From NCBI RefSeq assembly GCF_024171925.1, contig NZ_JAMTCO010000004.1, forward strand, positions 479,743 to 543,742: DNA of 64,000 nt, in the 5' to 3' direction. How positions within the stretch are numbered: the first letter of the stretch is position 1; every line of letters begins with the position of its first letter. This document shows positions 17,997 through 26,666 of this stretch, piece after piece. The notes beneath the pieces were generated by a model. The model worked only from the letters and a program-made list of their open reading frames with translations, did not search any database and was not told the origin of the DNA. The translations under genes and the position numbers were made by a program. Origin of the DNA: Actinokineospora diospyrosa. GTDB taxonomy: Bacteria; Actinomycetota; Actinomycetes; Mycobacteriales; Pseudonocardiaceae.

Positions 17997-20563
17997 CCGA
18001 TTTCCCCCTCGGAAGTCCCCCAACGCGATCCACGGTAGCAGGACCGGCACACCGGGTCACCGGAACGGGGCAGCAGCCGCAGGCGCGCCAGCAGCAGGGC
18101 CACCGCGCTGTCGAGTTGCGGGTCGAGGCACCCGGGGCCGTGCGGCTGGGCGTCGACGGCCACGTCCGGGGACACACCCCGGCCCTCGATGGGCTCGCCG
18201 ACCTCGAAGGCGAACTCGGGTTGGGTGGTCACCGCGCCGTCGACCAGGCTGTGCCGGGGCCGGACGCCGACCGCGCCGCCCCAGGTGCGCGCCCCGACGA
18301 TCGGACCGAGGCCCGCCGCCCGGAACGCCGCGCAGAACAGCTCCCCGTCCGAACCGGTGTACTCGTCGGCGACGACTACCAGCGCTTCCGGCGCGGGTGC
18401 CGGCCACGCCCGTGCTCGGCCGTACCGGGAGACGCGGGAGCCGCGCTGACGGCGGGACAACTCGTCGAGGACCTGCCACGACGCGTGCCCGCCCTCGTTG
18501 CCCCGCACGTCCACGACGAGCCCGGCCAACCCGCCCTCGGTCACCATGGCCTCGCGGAACCGGGTGAAGCCGCGTTTGCCCAGGTCAGGCAGGTGCAGGT
18601 AACCGATCCGACCGCCGCTGACCCCGTGCACCCGCCGCCGGTTCGCGGTCACCCACGCGGTGTGCCAAGGCCCGCGGTCGGGCACGGGACCGCGCCGGGG
18701 TGGTCGCTCGTCGGTGTGCGAGGCGGAGAGCTCCCCGTGCAGTTCGGCGAGCAGGTCGGAGAGCTCGGCGCGGGTCCGGACGCGCTCCACCAGCGGCGCG
18801 TACCGCTCCCAGGCCGTGTCCCAGGCCGCGCCGACCCGGGCCGTGTCCCACACGTGTTCGCGCTGCAGTCGCCACGCCTCGCCGAACATCTGCCGCCACT
18901 GGGCTCGCGGGGAGATCTCGACCCGGATGTCGGCCAGGTCCAGGGGCCGCCCGGCGATCCGCAACGCGCCGCGGTCGAGGCACACCACCGTGGTCCGGTC
19001 CGCTGACACGAGCACCGCGTCGGCGCGGGTCGGCGGGTCGGTCGACAGCGATCCATCGGCCGCTCGGGTGACGACCCCGTCGGTAGTCGCCAGGACTTGG
19101 CGGCACTCCCCCGCGCGCATTGCTTTGACCTGGCCGGAATCGAGGTCCATCGCGAACCACGTGGACACCGCACGCACCGCGATCTCCCCGGCGGGGCCGA
19201 TCTGACTGGTGAACTCGCCTGGCCCGGTGAAGTGCAGTGTCCGGTCGTCGCTGAAGGACGGTGAGCGGTCCACACCCAGGGGCACCCTTGCTTGACGGGT
19301 GTGGCCATGGCGGTCGAACAGCCAGATCGACGCAGTGTGCGGGGATTCCGGGAACGAGCAGGCGAGCCAAACCCCGTCCGGCGACCAGGTCAGATCCCGA
19401 ACCGGGTCGAAGTTGTTGCGCGCCAACAGTGTCACGGTCGCATCGGACAGTTCAACCAGGAGCAGCTCTTGGCGGCCGGTGGCGAGCGCTACGCGTGTTC
19501 CGTTGGGGTGCACGGCCAATTCGGTGATCACACCGAGGTCGCCGTGCGGTACCGGACCGTCGCCGAAGACGACCAACCGCTCGTGTTCGCGGCCCGCACT
19601 CGCGACACCGAGCAGGCGCTGACTGTCCAACCAGGACACCAGCCGGTGCCGCACGTCCGGGTCGCCGTGTTCGCGGGCAGCGCCGCTCTCGACGTCGACG
19701 CTCACCGCGCGGCCCCGCACCGTGATCGCGAGTCTGCTCCCGTCGGGGCTGATGTCCAGTGAGCCCAGGTTTCCCGCAGCCGGAACCTCAACGTCCGCAA
19801 TGCTTTCCTCCGGCACCGCAACCGGAGCCTCCCACTCGTCGTGGGTCGCGGGATCCAGCAGGAAGATCGCCCCGGCGCGCTGGAACACCAAGCGCTGCCC
19901 GTCACCCGCGAGTGCCCGCGCGTAGTACTCGCCGGAGGTGTGCACGGTGAGATCTGAGCCATCGGGTGCGCACGAACAGACCTGACCGACGCCCTCGTGG
20001 TCGGACAGGAAGTACAGCCGCTCCCCCACCCAGCAAGGAGCATCAACCCCCGGCGGCAGATCCAGCCGACGGAACCGGCCGCCGTCGGACACCCAGAGGG
20101 CCCCGGCAGCGCCTCCGCGGTAGCGCTTGCGGCGGGCTTGATCGCCGAGTCCGGTGCGCACCGCCACGAGCCCCGGCCCGAACGCCACCGCGCCCGCGCG
20201 CATCGACCCGTACGGCTCGACCACCCCTTCGAGGTCAACGGTGTGCAGCCGCGCGACCGGCACCGGCTGCCGAGCACTACTCGCGTAGACAATTCGCCCA
20301 CCGACCCACCCAGCCACCTCAGCGGGCACCCCGTCAGAAGTCAGGCGCCGGGCAGGCACACCGTCGGAAGACAGGCGGATGGTGGACACCTCGGGGTCGG
20401 CGTAGGCGACCAGCGCTCCGTCCGGGGAGAACCTGGGGGTCGACACCTCACCGCGCACCAGCAGGGACGCAAGACCACCGGTCACGGGTGCCGTCCACAG
20501 GGCAGCCCCGGCAACGAAGACGATGCGGTCGCCGTGCAGGTCTGGCCAGCGCAGATAGGTCAC
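17993..20563 (-). CDS. Tricorn-like S41 protease with beta-propeller domain
   Basis: An 856-residue protein. The first ~550 residues are propeller-like repeats (FSPDGALVAYADP, LDISPDGSRLAITV, LTWSPDGVWLACSFP). A helical linker with a PDZ-like remnant and a C-terminal S41 protease domain follow. The nucleophile is probably Ser738 in YTGSDGELF, with LVVDVRGNEGG before it as in tricorn proteases. No signal peptide is seen, so it is likely cytoplasmic. The GTG start at 20563 overlaps the flavoprotein stop (GTGA), so translation is coupled; a longer frame to 21160 is shadow. Class III lanthipeptide leaders are usually removed by propeller-type peptidases, so this protease may trim the precursor; that is inference. 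Confidence 0.9.
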   Translation of the reverse strand: MTYLRWPDLHGDRIVFVAGAALWTAPVTGGLASLLVRGEVSTPRFSPDGALVAYADPEVSTIRLSSDGVPARRLTSDGVPAEVAGWVGGRIVYASSARQPVPVARLHTVDLEGVVEPYGSMRAGAVAFGPGLVAVRTGLGDQARRKRYRGGAAGALWVSDGGRFRRLDLPPGVDAPCWVGERLYFLSDHEGVGQVCSCAPDGSDLTVHTSGEYYARALAGDGQRLVFQRAGAIFLLDPATHDEWEAPVAVPEESIADVEVPAAGNLGSLDISPDGSRLAITVRGRAVSVDVESGAAREHGDPDVRHRLVSWLDSQRLLGVASAGREHERLVVFGDGPVPHGDLGVITELAVHPNGTRVALATGRQELLLVELSDATVTLLARNNFDPVRDLTWSPDGVWLACSFPESPHTASIWLFDRHGHTRQARVPLGVDRSPSFSDDRTLHFTGPGEFTSQIGPAGEIAVRAVSTWFAMDLDSGQVKAMRAGECRQVLATTDGVVTRAADGSLSTDPPTRADAVLVSADRTTVVCLDRGALRIAGRPLDLADIRVEISPRAQWRQMFGEAWRLQREHVWDTARVGAAWDTAWERYAPLVERVRTRAELSDLLAELHGELSASHTDERPPRRGPVPDRGPWHTAWVTANRRRVHGVSGGRIGYLHLPDLGKRGFTRFREAMVTEGGLAGLVVDVRGNEGGHASWQVLDELSRRQRGSRVSRYGRARAWPAPAPEALVVVADEYTGSDGELFCAAFRAAGLGPIVGARTWGGAVGVRPRHSLVDGAVTTQPEFAFEVGEPIEGRGVSPDVAVDAQPHGPGCLDPQLDSAVALLLARLRLLPRSGDPVCRSCYRGSRWGTSEGEIG

Positions 20564-21138
20564 AGCAGGTCGCGGGCGGCTCGGAGGATGGCACCCAGGT
20601 CGGCCATCGCGCCGGGACCGACCTGGTCGGTGTGGACCGAGGTCCCGTCCCGGGGGCCGACGACGGTGTAGCCGTCCTCGGCGAGCAGGGCCACATTGCG
20701 CCGCACCGACGGCTTGCCCGATGCGGCCTCGGCGAACGCGGGCGCGATGACCACCGGCGCGGTCGTGCTGGTCACCACGCTCAGGGCCAGGCTGTCCGAG
20801 ATCCCATGGGCACACTTCCCGACGAACGCGGCCGTCGCCGGTGCCACCACGACCAGGTCGGCCCACAACGCCAGTTCCTGGTGCTCGACGGTCCCCGCCC
20901 CGGTCCCGAACCCCGGCCCGGCGACCGGCGACCTGGTCGCGGCGGCCAGTGCGTCCGGCGCCACCAGGCGGGTCGCTGACCAGGTCAAACACGCCCGGAC
21001 CGTGGTCCCGTACCACCGCCGCAGCAACAACGCCCAGGTCGGCAACAGGGTGACGCTGAACGACCCGGTACCGACCAGCAGCAGGTGCCCACGTGCGAGC
21101 GGCAGGTCCTCGGGAACATTCGCGGGTCGACCGGTCAC
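20560..21138 (-). CDS. HFCD-family flavoprotein, LanD/EpiD-like cysteine decarboxylase candidate
   Basis: A 192-residue homo-oligomeric flavin-containing Cys decarboxylase family protein. It has the N-terminal Rossmann start HLLLVGTGSFSVTLLP, a candidate active-site His in EHQELALWADLVVVAPATAAFVGK and the helix AHGISDSL. EpiD/MviD-type enzymes oxidatively decarboxylate the C-terminal Cys of a lanthipeptide precursor to an enethiol that becomes AviCys or avionin; the precursor encoded 1.1 kb upstream ends in Cys. The usual PxMNxxMW substrate clamp is not conserved (PAFAEAASGK), as in divergent LanD proteins. The GTG at 21138 is used; a GTG at 21168 is possible. A coenzyme-A-type PPC decarboxylase is unlikely given the context. 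Confidence 0.88.
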   Translation of the reverse strand: MTGRPANVPEDLPLARGHLLLVGTGSFSVTLLPTWALLLRRWYGTTVRACLTWSATRLVAPDALAAATRSPVAGPGFGTGAGTVEHQELALWADLVVVAPATAAFVGKCAHGISDSLALSVVTSTTAPVVIAPAFAEAASGKPSVRRNVALLAEDGYTVVGPRDGTSVHTDQVGPGAMADLGAILRAARDLL

Positions 21139-21394
21139 ACCCCCACCCCCCGGCGGCCACGGCCCCACCCGGCCAACGAGAACGAACGCCGAAGGGGCAA
21201 CCGACCGCGGATCGGCGTCAAGGCGGCACGGAACAAACCAGCACCGACGAGCAGCGAGCGGCCTGCTCGGTCGCCGACCGAGCCCCGAGCCACCGGCCCG
21301 GTTGGCCGCACGATGACCGCGGTCCCGAACCGCAAGCAGGGTGATGACACGCCTGCCCCCGGCGAGTGCGGACGATCCGTCGTCGGCCGCCCGC

Positions 21395-22096
21395 TCACGA
21401 CCCCGCCGCCTCGACCGGCAGGTGGCCGTTCTGCCTGGCGTGGCGGGACTGTTCCCGCAGTCGGCGGCCCGCGAGGTCGGCGAGGTGGGTGTTGCCGGTC
21501 TTGTCGAAGTAGTCGAGCAGGGTGCGCAGGGCTCGGGACTTGTCCTCGGCCGAGAGCGCCGGGGCGTCGCCGCCGAAGGTGCCCCGGGCGAGGAGGGCGT
21601 CGTACTCCTCGCGGAGCAGGGAGCAGACGACCATGTCGTGGTACTCGCCGTCGACGAAGGCGTAGTCGCGCAGGACGCCCTCCACGGTGAGCAGGCCGCG
21701 GGCGATGATCTTCATCGTCTCGCGGTTGTAGGTGCCGGTGGTGACCTCGACCCGGTGGGCGTTGAGGCTGTGGAACAGGTGCTTGAGCGCGGCGCCCCAC
21801 GCGGCAGCGCCATAACCGCGCGACCAGGCGGCGGGGTCGCCGATGACCAGGCCGAGGTTGTAGTTGCCGAGGTAGCTCAGGGTCCGCCAGCTGACCGCGC
21901 CGACGGCGACGCCGTCCGGGTCGACGACCATCAGGTAGGTGTGGCCGGACGCGCGGACCTGCTCGCGCAGCTCAGCCGGGGTGCACAGCGGCGAGCCGCC
22001 GTTGGCGTAGACGCCCGCGGTGCCGTCGAGCCAGCCGACCAGCAGGTCGAAGTCGGGCTCGGTGATCTGCCGCAGTGTCACGAGGGTGCCGGACAC
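21395..22096 (-). CDS. GNAT acyltransferase, candidate peptide N-acylase
   Basis: A 233-residue protein. The N-terminal ~170 residues are a GNAT fold of the RimJ/RimL type: LRQITEPDFDLLVGWL, a beta-bulge YNLGLVIGDPAAWSRGYGAAAWGAAL holding the acyl-CoA pyrophosphate loop (SRGYGA) and the NRETMKIIARGL region. A helical extension follows. The GTG at 22096 has AGGAGG 5 nt upstream. In goadvionin and microvionin biosynthesis a GNAT protein joins a long acyl chain to the N-terminus of the modified peptide. Its place between the precursor and the LanD-like gene, in a cluster with its own acyl-chain enzymes, suggests the same job. An ordinary acetyltransferase cannot be excluded. Confidence 0.88.
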   Translation of the reverse strand: MSGTLVTLRQITEPDFDLLVGWLDGTAGVYANGGSPLCTPAELREQVRASGHTYLMVVDPDGVAVGAVSWRTLSYLGNYNLGLVIGDPAAWSRGYGAAAWGAALKHLFHSLNAHRVEVTTGTYNRETMKIIARGLLTVEGVLRDYAFVDGEYHDMVVCSLLREEYDALLARGTFGGDAPALSAEDKSRALRTLLDYFDKTGNTHLADLAGRRLREQSRHARQNGHLPVEAAGS

Positions 22097-22180
22097 GGTC
22101 CTCCTCACGGGGGCCACAGGGTGGGACTGCCGGGTTCGACTGGACGGCGACCGGTGCGTGGCGCGACGCTAGGCAGAGCC

Positions 22181-22213
22181 GGGGTGCGAGTCGATAGCAG
22201 CGACTCGCACCCC
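22181..22213 (-). terminator. Stem-loop directly after the precursor peptide gene
   Basis: A perfect 13-bp stem (22181-22193 with 22201-22213) and a 7-nt loop, beginning 41 nt beyond the precursor stop codon on the minus strand. No U-tract follows. Hairpins at this place in RiPP operons commonly attenuate read-through so that precursor mRNA exceeds that of downstream genes. Confidence 0.65.
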
Positions 22214-22254
22214 GACCCCGGTCACCGCCTGCGACCACGCGGTCGCGGGACGGC

Positions 22255-22341
22255 TCAGCAGTGGTCGCTGGCGAAGCTGGCGGTCACCAGGTCCGACTCG
22301 ACCTCGGCGACCTCGACACCCTGCAGGTCCACGATCTCCAT
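22255..22341 (-). CDS. Class III lanthipeptide (lipolanthine-like) precursor peptide
   Basis: A 28-residue peptide. The N-terminus MEIVDLQGVE carries the I-x-x-L-Q motif (IVDLQ, residues 3-7) that class III synthetases recognise in leaders; an acidic leader follows. The C-terminus is TASFASDHC: Ser22-x-x-Ser25-x-x-Cys28, with Cys as the final residue. Two Ser two residues apart plus a terminal Cys are what LanKC plus LanD need to form an avionin ring. The ATG at 22341 is 2 nt after the LanKC stop, and its ribosome site GGAGGAGG lies inside the end of the LanKC gene, so the two are co-translated. The leader cleavage point is not visible; the core probably starts near residues 17-20. Confidence 0.9.
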   Translation of the reverse strand: MEIVDLQGVEVAEVESDLVTASFASDHC

Positions 22342-22343
22342 GT

Positions 22344-24887
22344 TCAGCTCACCTCCTCCCCGGTCTCGGTGGTGGCCCGCGCCGGGTCCGGCGCGGTGGT
22401 CAGGAAGGGCAGGAAGGCCAGGTCCGGGTCGCGCGCGGTGGCCAGCGCGAGCAGCACGCCCGCACCGCCGGTGGCGAGGTCCATGGACAGCCGGAACTGG
22501 CGTCTGCCGGGGAAAGCGAGGTGCCCGCGGTAGGACAGGGCGTCCCAGCCGAGGTTGCGCACGTGCGTGTCGACCGCCCGCCGTGGCGCGCGGAGCCTGG
22601 CGGCGGTGGCCAGCAGTCCGGCGCGACCTTCGAACAGGTTGCTCTCGACGACGAACTCGGGGCGGAAGACCGCCATGATCGCGGGCATGCTCGCCGTGAT
22701 GCGCTCGTCGGCGCGGTGCCGCAGCACTTCTGCGGCGACCAGGCCCACCCCCGCGGTGCCGGAGGCGAGGTAGGGCAGGGCGCGGCCGGTGCGCTCACCG
22801 GCGAGCATGGTGCCGTCGGGCCGGATCACACAGGTGTCCAGGTCCCGGTGCAGTGCGGCCACCGCGGCGTCGAGCCAGTGGTCGGCGCCGGTGTGCTCGT
22901 ACAGCCGCAGCAACGCCAGCGCCGTGCCGGACCAGCCGTGGCAGAGCCCTGCCTGGGTCGGTGGTCGCGTGTCGAGCAGCCGTTTCCCGATCAGCTCGGC
23001 CTCGTCGGCCCAGCGCGGGTCCAGGTGCGAGAGCCGCAGCAGGTTCAATGCGATCCCCGCGAGCCCTTGGTAGAGGGTGGGTGCTTGGACGGCCGTGACC
23101 ATCGGTGCGGCGGTCTCGACGAGTCGCACGGCGTCGTCGTCGCGCCCGAGGTGGGCCAAGACGTAGGCGATGCCGTGCAGTCCGGTGCAGAACCCGGGCG
23201 GTAGCGCGACCGGGTCGGATACCGCGCGCAGCAACCAATCGAGGTGAGCCGGGTCGTTGCCGACGCCGGTGATCGAGCGGGCCCAGAGCACGCCCGCCGC
23301 CCCGTGCGCGAAGTCCGCGCCCGCTGACCGGAACGCCGCGATGTCGCCGGGGAACAGGCGGTCCGTGCGATCCGGGGTGGCCGAGGCGGTGATGGCGGCG
23401 GCGATGGAACGGCAGGCCGCGTCGAGGTCCGCGGTCGCGAGGTCGACCTCCAGCGGTTTGCCGTCGGCGGCGAGCGCGCTCACGGAGGACCCGGCGTCCG
23501 GGGCCAGATCGCGGCGCCACTGCTCGGCCAGGCCGGGGCGCAGCGGGTAGCGGCGGGCGACCTCGGTGATGGCGGCGTCGACCTTCGCCGGGTCGAGCTC
23601 CCAGATGCGGTCCTGCGCTTGGAACAGCCACAGCCTCAGTGCCGCGAGTGCGGAGCGGTCCAGGTCGGTGCCGCGCCTGCCCAGGCGTGCGGTGCGGAAC
23701 CCGGACGCGCCGAGTGCCGGTTCGAAGTCCGGGTCGGTCGCCGAGCCCGCGACCTCGAAGTCGACCAGCGAGATCCGCTCGTCCTCGGTGATCAGGACGT
23801 TGCCCGGGTGCAGGTCGCCGTAGACGACGCCGCGGGCGTGGATCTCGTCGAGCAGGGCGGCGAGGCGGTCGCCGAGGGCTTGGGCGCGGTCGGTGAACGC
23901 GGCGAGGTCATCGGCGGTCGGGTCGGCGGTGACGAGCGGGTGGTTGCGGGCGACCCAGGTCCAGATGACCTCGCCGGGGGCCGGGTCCATGACGAGGAAG
24001 CTGTGGCCGCCCGCGGTGACCAGGTCGTGCGCGCGGGGCACCCCGGTGATGCCGTCGAGTGCGCGCAGCACCGCGTACTCGTGGTTCAGCCGGGTCACCG
24101 CGTCGCGGCCCGCGCGGTCGAGACCGGCATGGGGACGGGCTTCCTTGAGCACGACCTCGGCGCCGTCGGCGAGTCGGGTCGCCCGGTAGACGCCGCCCGC
24201 GTTGGAGAAGTGCAGAGCACTGTCCACTCGGTACGGGAAGTCGGAACGGCTTTCTGCGCGGGCGAGGAAGTCCGGCACCGGGACCCACGGCGGGGTGTGG
24301 AAGACGGGGGTGCGCCGATCGGGCACCAGGGTTCCGTCGGGGTCCAGCAGTGCGGGGACGCGGTTGCCCGCGGCGTTGGTGAGGAGCATGCGGGTGAAGC
24401 CGCCGTAGCGAACGTGCAGGGGGCCATCCTTCCAACGCAGGTCGCTGAGGACCCTGGCGTGGGGAGTGCCCGCGAGTTCGGCGTCAAGTCCGGTGAGGAC
24501 GGTGTGCAGCTCGGCTTCGGTGGTGGGGTAGATCGCGACGAACTTGCCGCTGGCGGCCCGGTTGGCGTACTTGCCGTTGATGAGCCGCAGCAGCCGCGGG
24601 GTGGGTAGGAACTTGAAGGAGATCCGGTGGCGGAGGCAGAAGTCCCAGACGGTGTCCAGGACCCGCTCGCCGTCGTCCGGGGTCGCCGAGACGTGGACTT
24701 TCCAGCCCTGGTGGGGAAGCGCGGTCGCGTCGGGGTCGAGCACGACCCACACGTCGCGCTCGCGCCGCCGCCAGCCGGACGGGACCGCGCGGTCCGCGGC
24801 GGCGAAGCGCTCACCGAGGGCGAGGCGCGCGGGGGTGTCGTAGAAGACCCGGTCGGCGAAGGTGTACGCCCAGTACTCGTCCAGCAT
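22344..24887 (-). CDS. Class III lanthipeptide synthetase (LanKC)
   Basis: An 847-residue three-domain enzyme. Residues 1-215 match the phosphoSer/Thr lyase domain. Residues 220-470 are a Ser/Thr kinase-like domain: Lys248 (VVLKEA), catalytic loop YGDLHPGN (Asp358) and VDFE (Asp376). From about 515 a LanC-like cyclase runs with repeated G-x-x-G helices. Its zinc-ligand motifs are incomplete: GLCHG at 648-651 keeps one Cys-His, but the expected final Cys-His-Gly is ASGTAG, as in class III enzymes that lack zinc. It should phosphorylate, eliminate and cyclise Ser22 and Ser25 of the peptide encoded next to it. The start has GGGAGG upstream. Confidence 0.96.
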   Translation of the reverse strand: MLDEYWAYTFADRVFYDTPARLALGERFAAADRAVPSGWRRRERDVWVVLDPDATALPHQGWKVHVSATPDDGERVLDTVWDFCLRHRISFKFLPTPRLLRLINGKYANRAASGKFVAIYPTTEAELHTVLTGLDAELAGTPHARVLSDLRWKDGPLHVRYGGFTRMLLTNAAGNRVPALLDPDGTLVPDRRTPVFHTPPWVPVPDFLARAESRSDFPYRVDSALHFSNAGGVYRATRLADGAEVVLKEARPHAGLDRAGRDAVTRLNHEYAVLRALDGITGVPRAHDLVTAGGHSFLVMDPAPGEVIWTWVARNHPLVTADPTADDLAAFTDRAQALGDRLAALLDEIHARGVVYGDLHPGNVLITEDERISLVDFEVAGSATDPDFEPALGASGFRTARLGRRGTDLDRSALAALRLWLFQAQDRIWELDPAKVDAAITEVARRYPLRPGLAEQWRRDLAPDAGSSVSALAADGKPLEVDLATADLDAACRSIAAAITASATPDRTDRLFPGDIAAFRSAGADFAHGAAGVLWARSITGVGNDPAHLDWLLRAVSDPVALPPGFCTGLHGIAYVLAHLGRDDDAVRLVETAAPMVTAVQAPTLYQGLAGIALNLLRLSHLDPRWADEAELIGKRLLDTRPPTQAGLCHGWSGTALALLRLYEHTGADHWLDAAVAALHRDLDTCVIRPDGTMLAGERTGRALPYLASGTAGVGLVAAEVLRHRADERITASMPAIMAVFRPEFVVESNLFEGRAGLLATAARLRAPRRAVDTHVRNLGWDALSYRGHLAFPGRRQFRLSMDLATGGAGVLLALATARDPDLAFLPFLTTAPDPARATTETGEEVS

Positions 24888-24924
24888 TCTTTACCTCCCT
24901 CAAGCTATTTCGGTTCCGGACCGG

Positions 24925-25728
24925 TCAACGGTCGGCGCGGTGGAACTTGGCCACTGAAAGCGGTACGAAGACCGCCAGCAACAATCCGATCGAGATCAAC
25001 GCTACCAGTTCCGGGTACCGGCCGGGAAAGGATTCCGCGATATGCCGGTCGGAATTGCCGAACAGGTCGCGCACGGTGCTCACCAACGCGCTCACCGGGT
25101 TCCAGGCGGCCAGCGGGCGCACCCAGCCGGGCAGCGTGTCGATGGGCACGTAGAGGTTGGACAGGAAGACGAGCGGGATGACGGTGAACAAGCTGGCCTG
25201 CGAGGCGACCTCCGGCGCACGCACCACCAGGCCCACGTAGACGCCGAGCCAGGTGACCGCGAAGGCGAACGCCAGCAGCACCAGGTAGGCGGCGATGACC
25301 TGCGGGAAGCCCGCGTGCGGCTGCCAGCCGACGAGCAGTCCGAAGCCGCTGAGCACGGCGAGGGAGACGGTGGTGAGCAGCAGGTCGGCCACCGCCCGCC
25401 CGGCGAGCACGGCGGTGGGGGCCATGGGCAGCGAGCGGAAGCGGTCGACCACCCCGCGCCGCACGTCCAGCGCCACCGCCGACCCGGTGACCGCGATCGC
25501 GAACGCCGCCGTCTGCACGAAAACACCGGGCATCAGATATTCGGCGTAGTTCCCGCCGGGCGCGTCGATGGAACCACCGAAAACCCCGGCGAACAGCAAC
25601 ACGAACAATACCGGTTGGACGGTGGTGAAGAAAAGGACTTCCGGGGTTTTCGTCAACCCGATGACATAACGGCGGACCATGGTGTGGGTATCGGAGACAC
25701 CCCACCGCAGGGCGTGCGCGACGCTCAT
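24925..25728 (-). CDS. ABC-2 type transporter permease (DrrB-like)
   Basis: A 267-residue membrane protein with six predicted helices and the ABC-2 pattern (PVLFVLLFAGVFGGSID; YLMPGVFVQTAAFAIAVTGSAVALDVRRGVVDRFRSLPM; FLSNLYVPIDTLPGW; NPVSALVSTVRDLFG). It is translated together with the ATPase gene upstream (4-bp overlap) and lies 37 bp before the LanKC gene. The pair should export the finished, acylated peptide across the cytoplasmic membrane and may give self-resistance. Confidence 0.95.
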   Translation of the reverse strand: MSVAHALRWGVSDTHTMVRRYVIGLTKTPEVLFFTTVQPVLFVLLFAGVFGGSIDAPGGNYAEYLMPGVFVQTAAFAIAVTGSAVALDVRRGVVDRFRSLPMAPTAVLAGRAVADLLLTTVSLAVLSGFGLLVGWQPHAGFPQVIAAYLVLLAFAFAVTWLGVYVGLVVRAPEVASQASLFTVIPLVFLSNLYVPIDTLPGWVRPLAAWNPVSALVSTVRDLFGNSDRHIAESFPGRYPELVALISIGLLLAVFVPLSVAKFHRADR

Positions 25729-26666
25729 GCCGCCCCCCGCTCGGCCGCGCGCCCGGTGAGCGCGAGGAACACGTCGTCGAGGGTCGGCCTGCGCAGGGCG
25801 ATGTCGACCACCCGCACCCCGGCCGCGTCGAGGGCCCGCACGGCGGCGACCAACAGCTCCCCGTCATCAGTGGGCACGTCGACCCTGGTCAACTCCGGAT
25901 GCGGCCGCGGCCGGACTCCGGCAAGGCTGCCGAGGACTTCTATCGCGACCGCCAGGTGTGCCTGTTCGCGCAGGGTCACCTCAAGCCTGCCCCCGCCCAC
26001 GTCCGCCTTGAGCCGCTCGGGGCTGCCCTGCGCGATGATCCGCCCGCCGTCGACGACCGCGATCTCGGCGGCGAGGCGGTCGGCTTCCTCGAGGTATTGG
26101 GTGGTCAGCAGGACGGTCGTGCCGGTGTCGGCGAGGTCCTGCACCACGTCCCACAGCTGCTGCCTGCTCCGCGGATCGAGCCCGGTGGTCGGCTCGTCCA
26201 GGAACAGCACCCGCGGCCGCCCCACCAAGGCCCCCGCGAGGTCCAGGCGCCTGCGCATCCCCCCGGAGTACCCCCTGGCTTGCCTGTCCGCCGCGTCGAC
26301 CAGGTCGAACCGCCGCAGCAACTCCTCCGCCCTGGTCCGCGCGGCCGCGGCTCCCAGGTGGTGCAGGCGACCGATCATGTCCAGGTTCTGTCTGCCGGTG
26401 AGGTTGTCGTCGACCGCCGAGTACTGCCCGGCCAACCCCATGACCTTCCGCACTTCCCTGGGCTTGCGCACGACGTCGATCCCGGCCACGACCGCCCGCC
26501 CCGAATCCGGTGCGCACAACGAGGCCAACATCCGCACAGACGTCGTCTTGCCCGCCCCATTGGGACCCAGCAGCCCGAAGACAGTCCCTTGCGGCACAAG
26601 CAGGTCGAGCCCGTCGACCGCCCTGACCTCGCCATAGGTCTTCACCAACTTCTCGGCGATGATCAT
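25725..26666 (-). CDS. ABC transporter ATP-binding protein (DrrA-like)
   Basis: A 313-residue daunorubicin-resistance type ATPase. Walker A is GPNGAGKT (34-41), the signature YSGGMRRRLDLAGALV is near 133-147 and Walker B is VLFLDEPTTGLDPRSR near 153-168. The C-terminal extension (about 220-305), ending LRRPTLDDVFLALTGR, is typical of DrrA. It partners the ABC-2 permease. The start overlaps the neighbouring isomerase gene by 4 bp, so the exporter belongs to the same polycistronic unit as the PKS and lanthipeptide genes. Confidence 0.96.
   Translation of the reverse strand: MIIAEKLVKTYGEVRAVDGLDLLVPQGTVFGLLGPNGAGKTTSVRMLASLCAPDSGRAVVAGIDVVRKPREVRKVMGLAGQYSAVDDNLTGRQNLDMIGRLHHLGAAAARTRAEELLRRFDLVDAADRQARGYSGGMRRRLDLAGALVGRPRVLFLDEPTTGLDPRSRQQLWDVVQDLADTGTTVLLTTQYLEEADRLAAEIAVVDGGRIIAQGSPERLKADVGGGRLEVTLREQAHLAVAIEVLGSLAGVRPRPHPELTRVDVPTDDGELLVAAVRALDAAGVRVVDIALRRPTLDDVFLALTGRAAERGAA

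Noticed and set aside
21265-21283. Hairpin between GNAT and flavoprotein genes as a terminator
   Set aside because: Only an 8-bp stem with a 3-nt loop and no U-tract; too weak to call.
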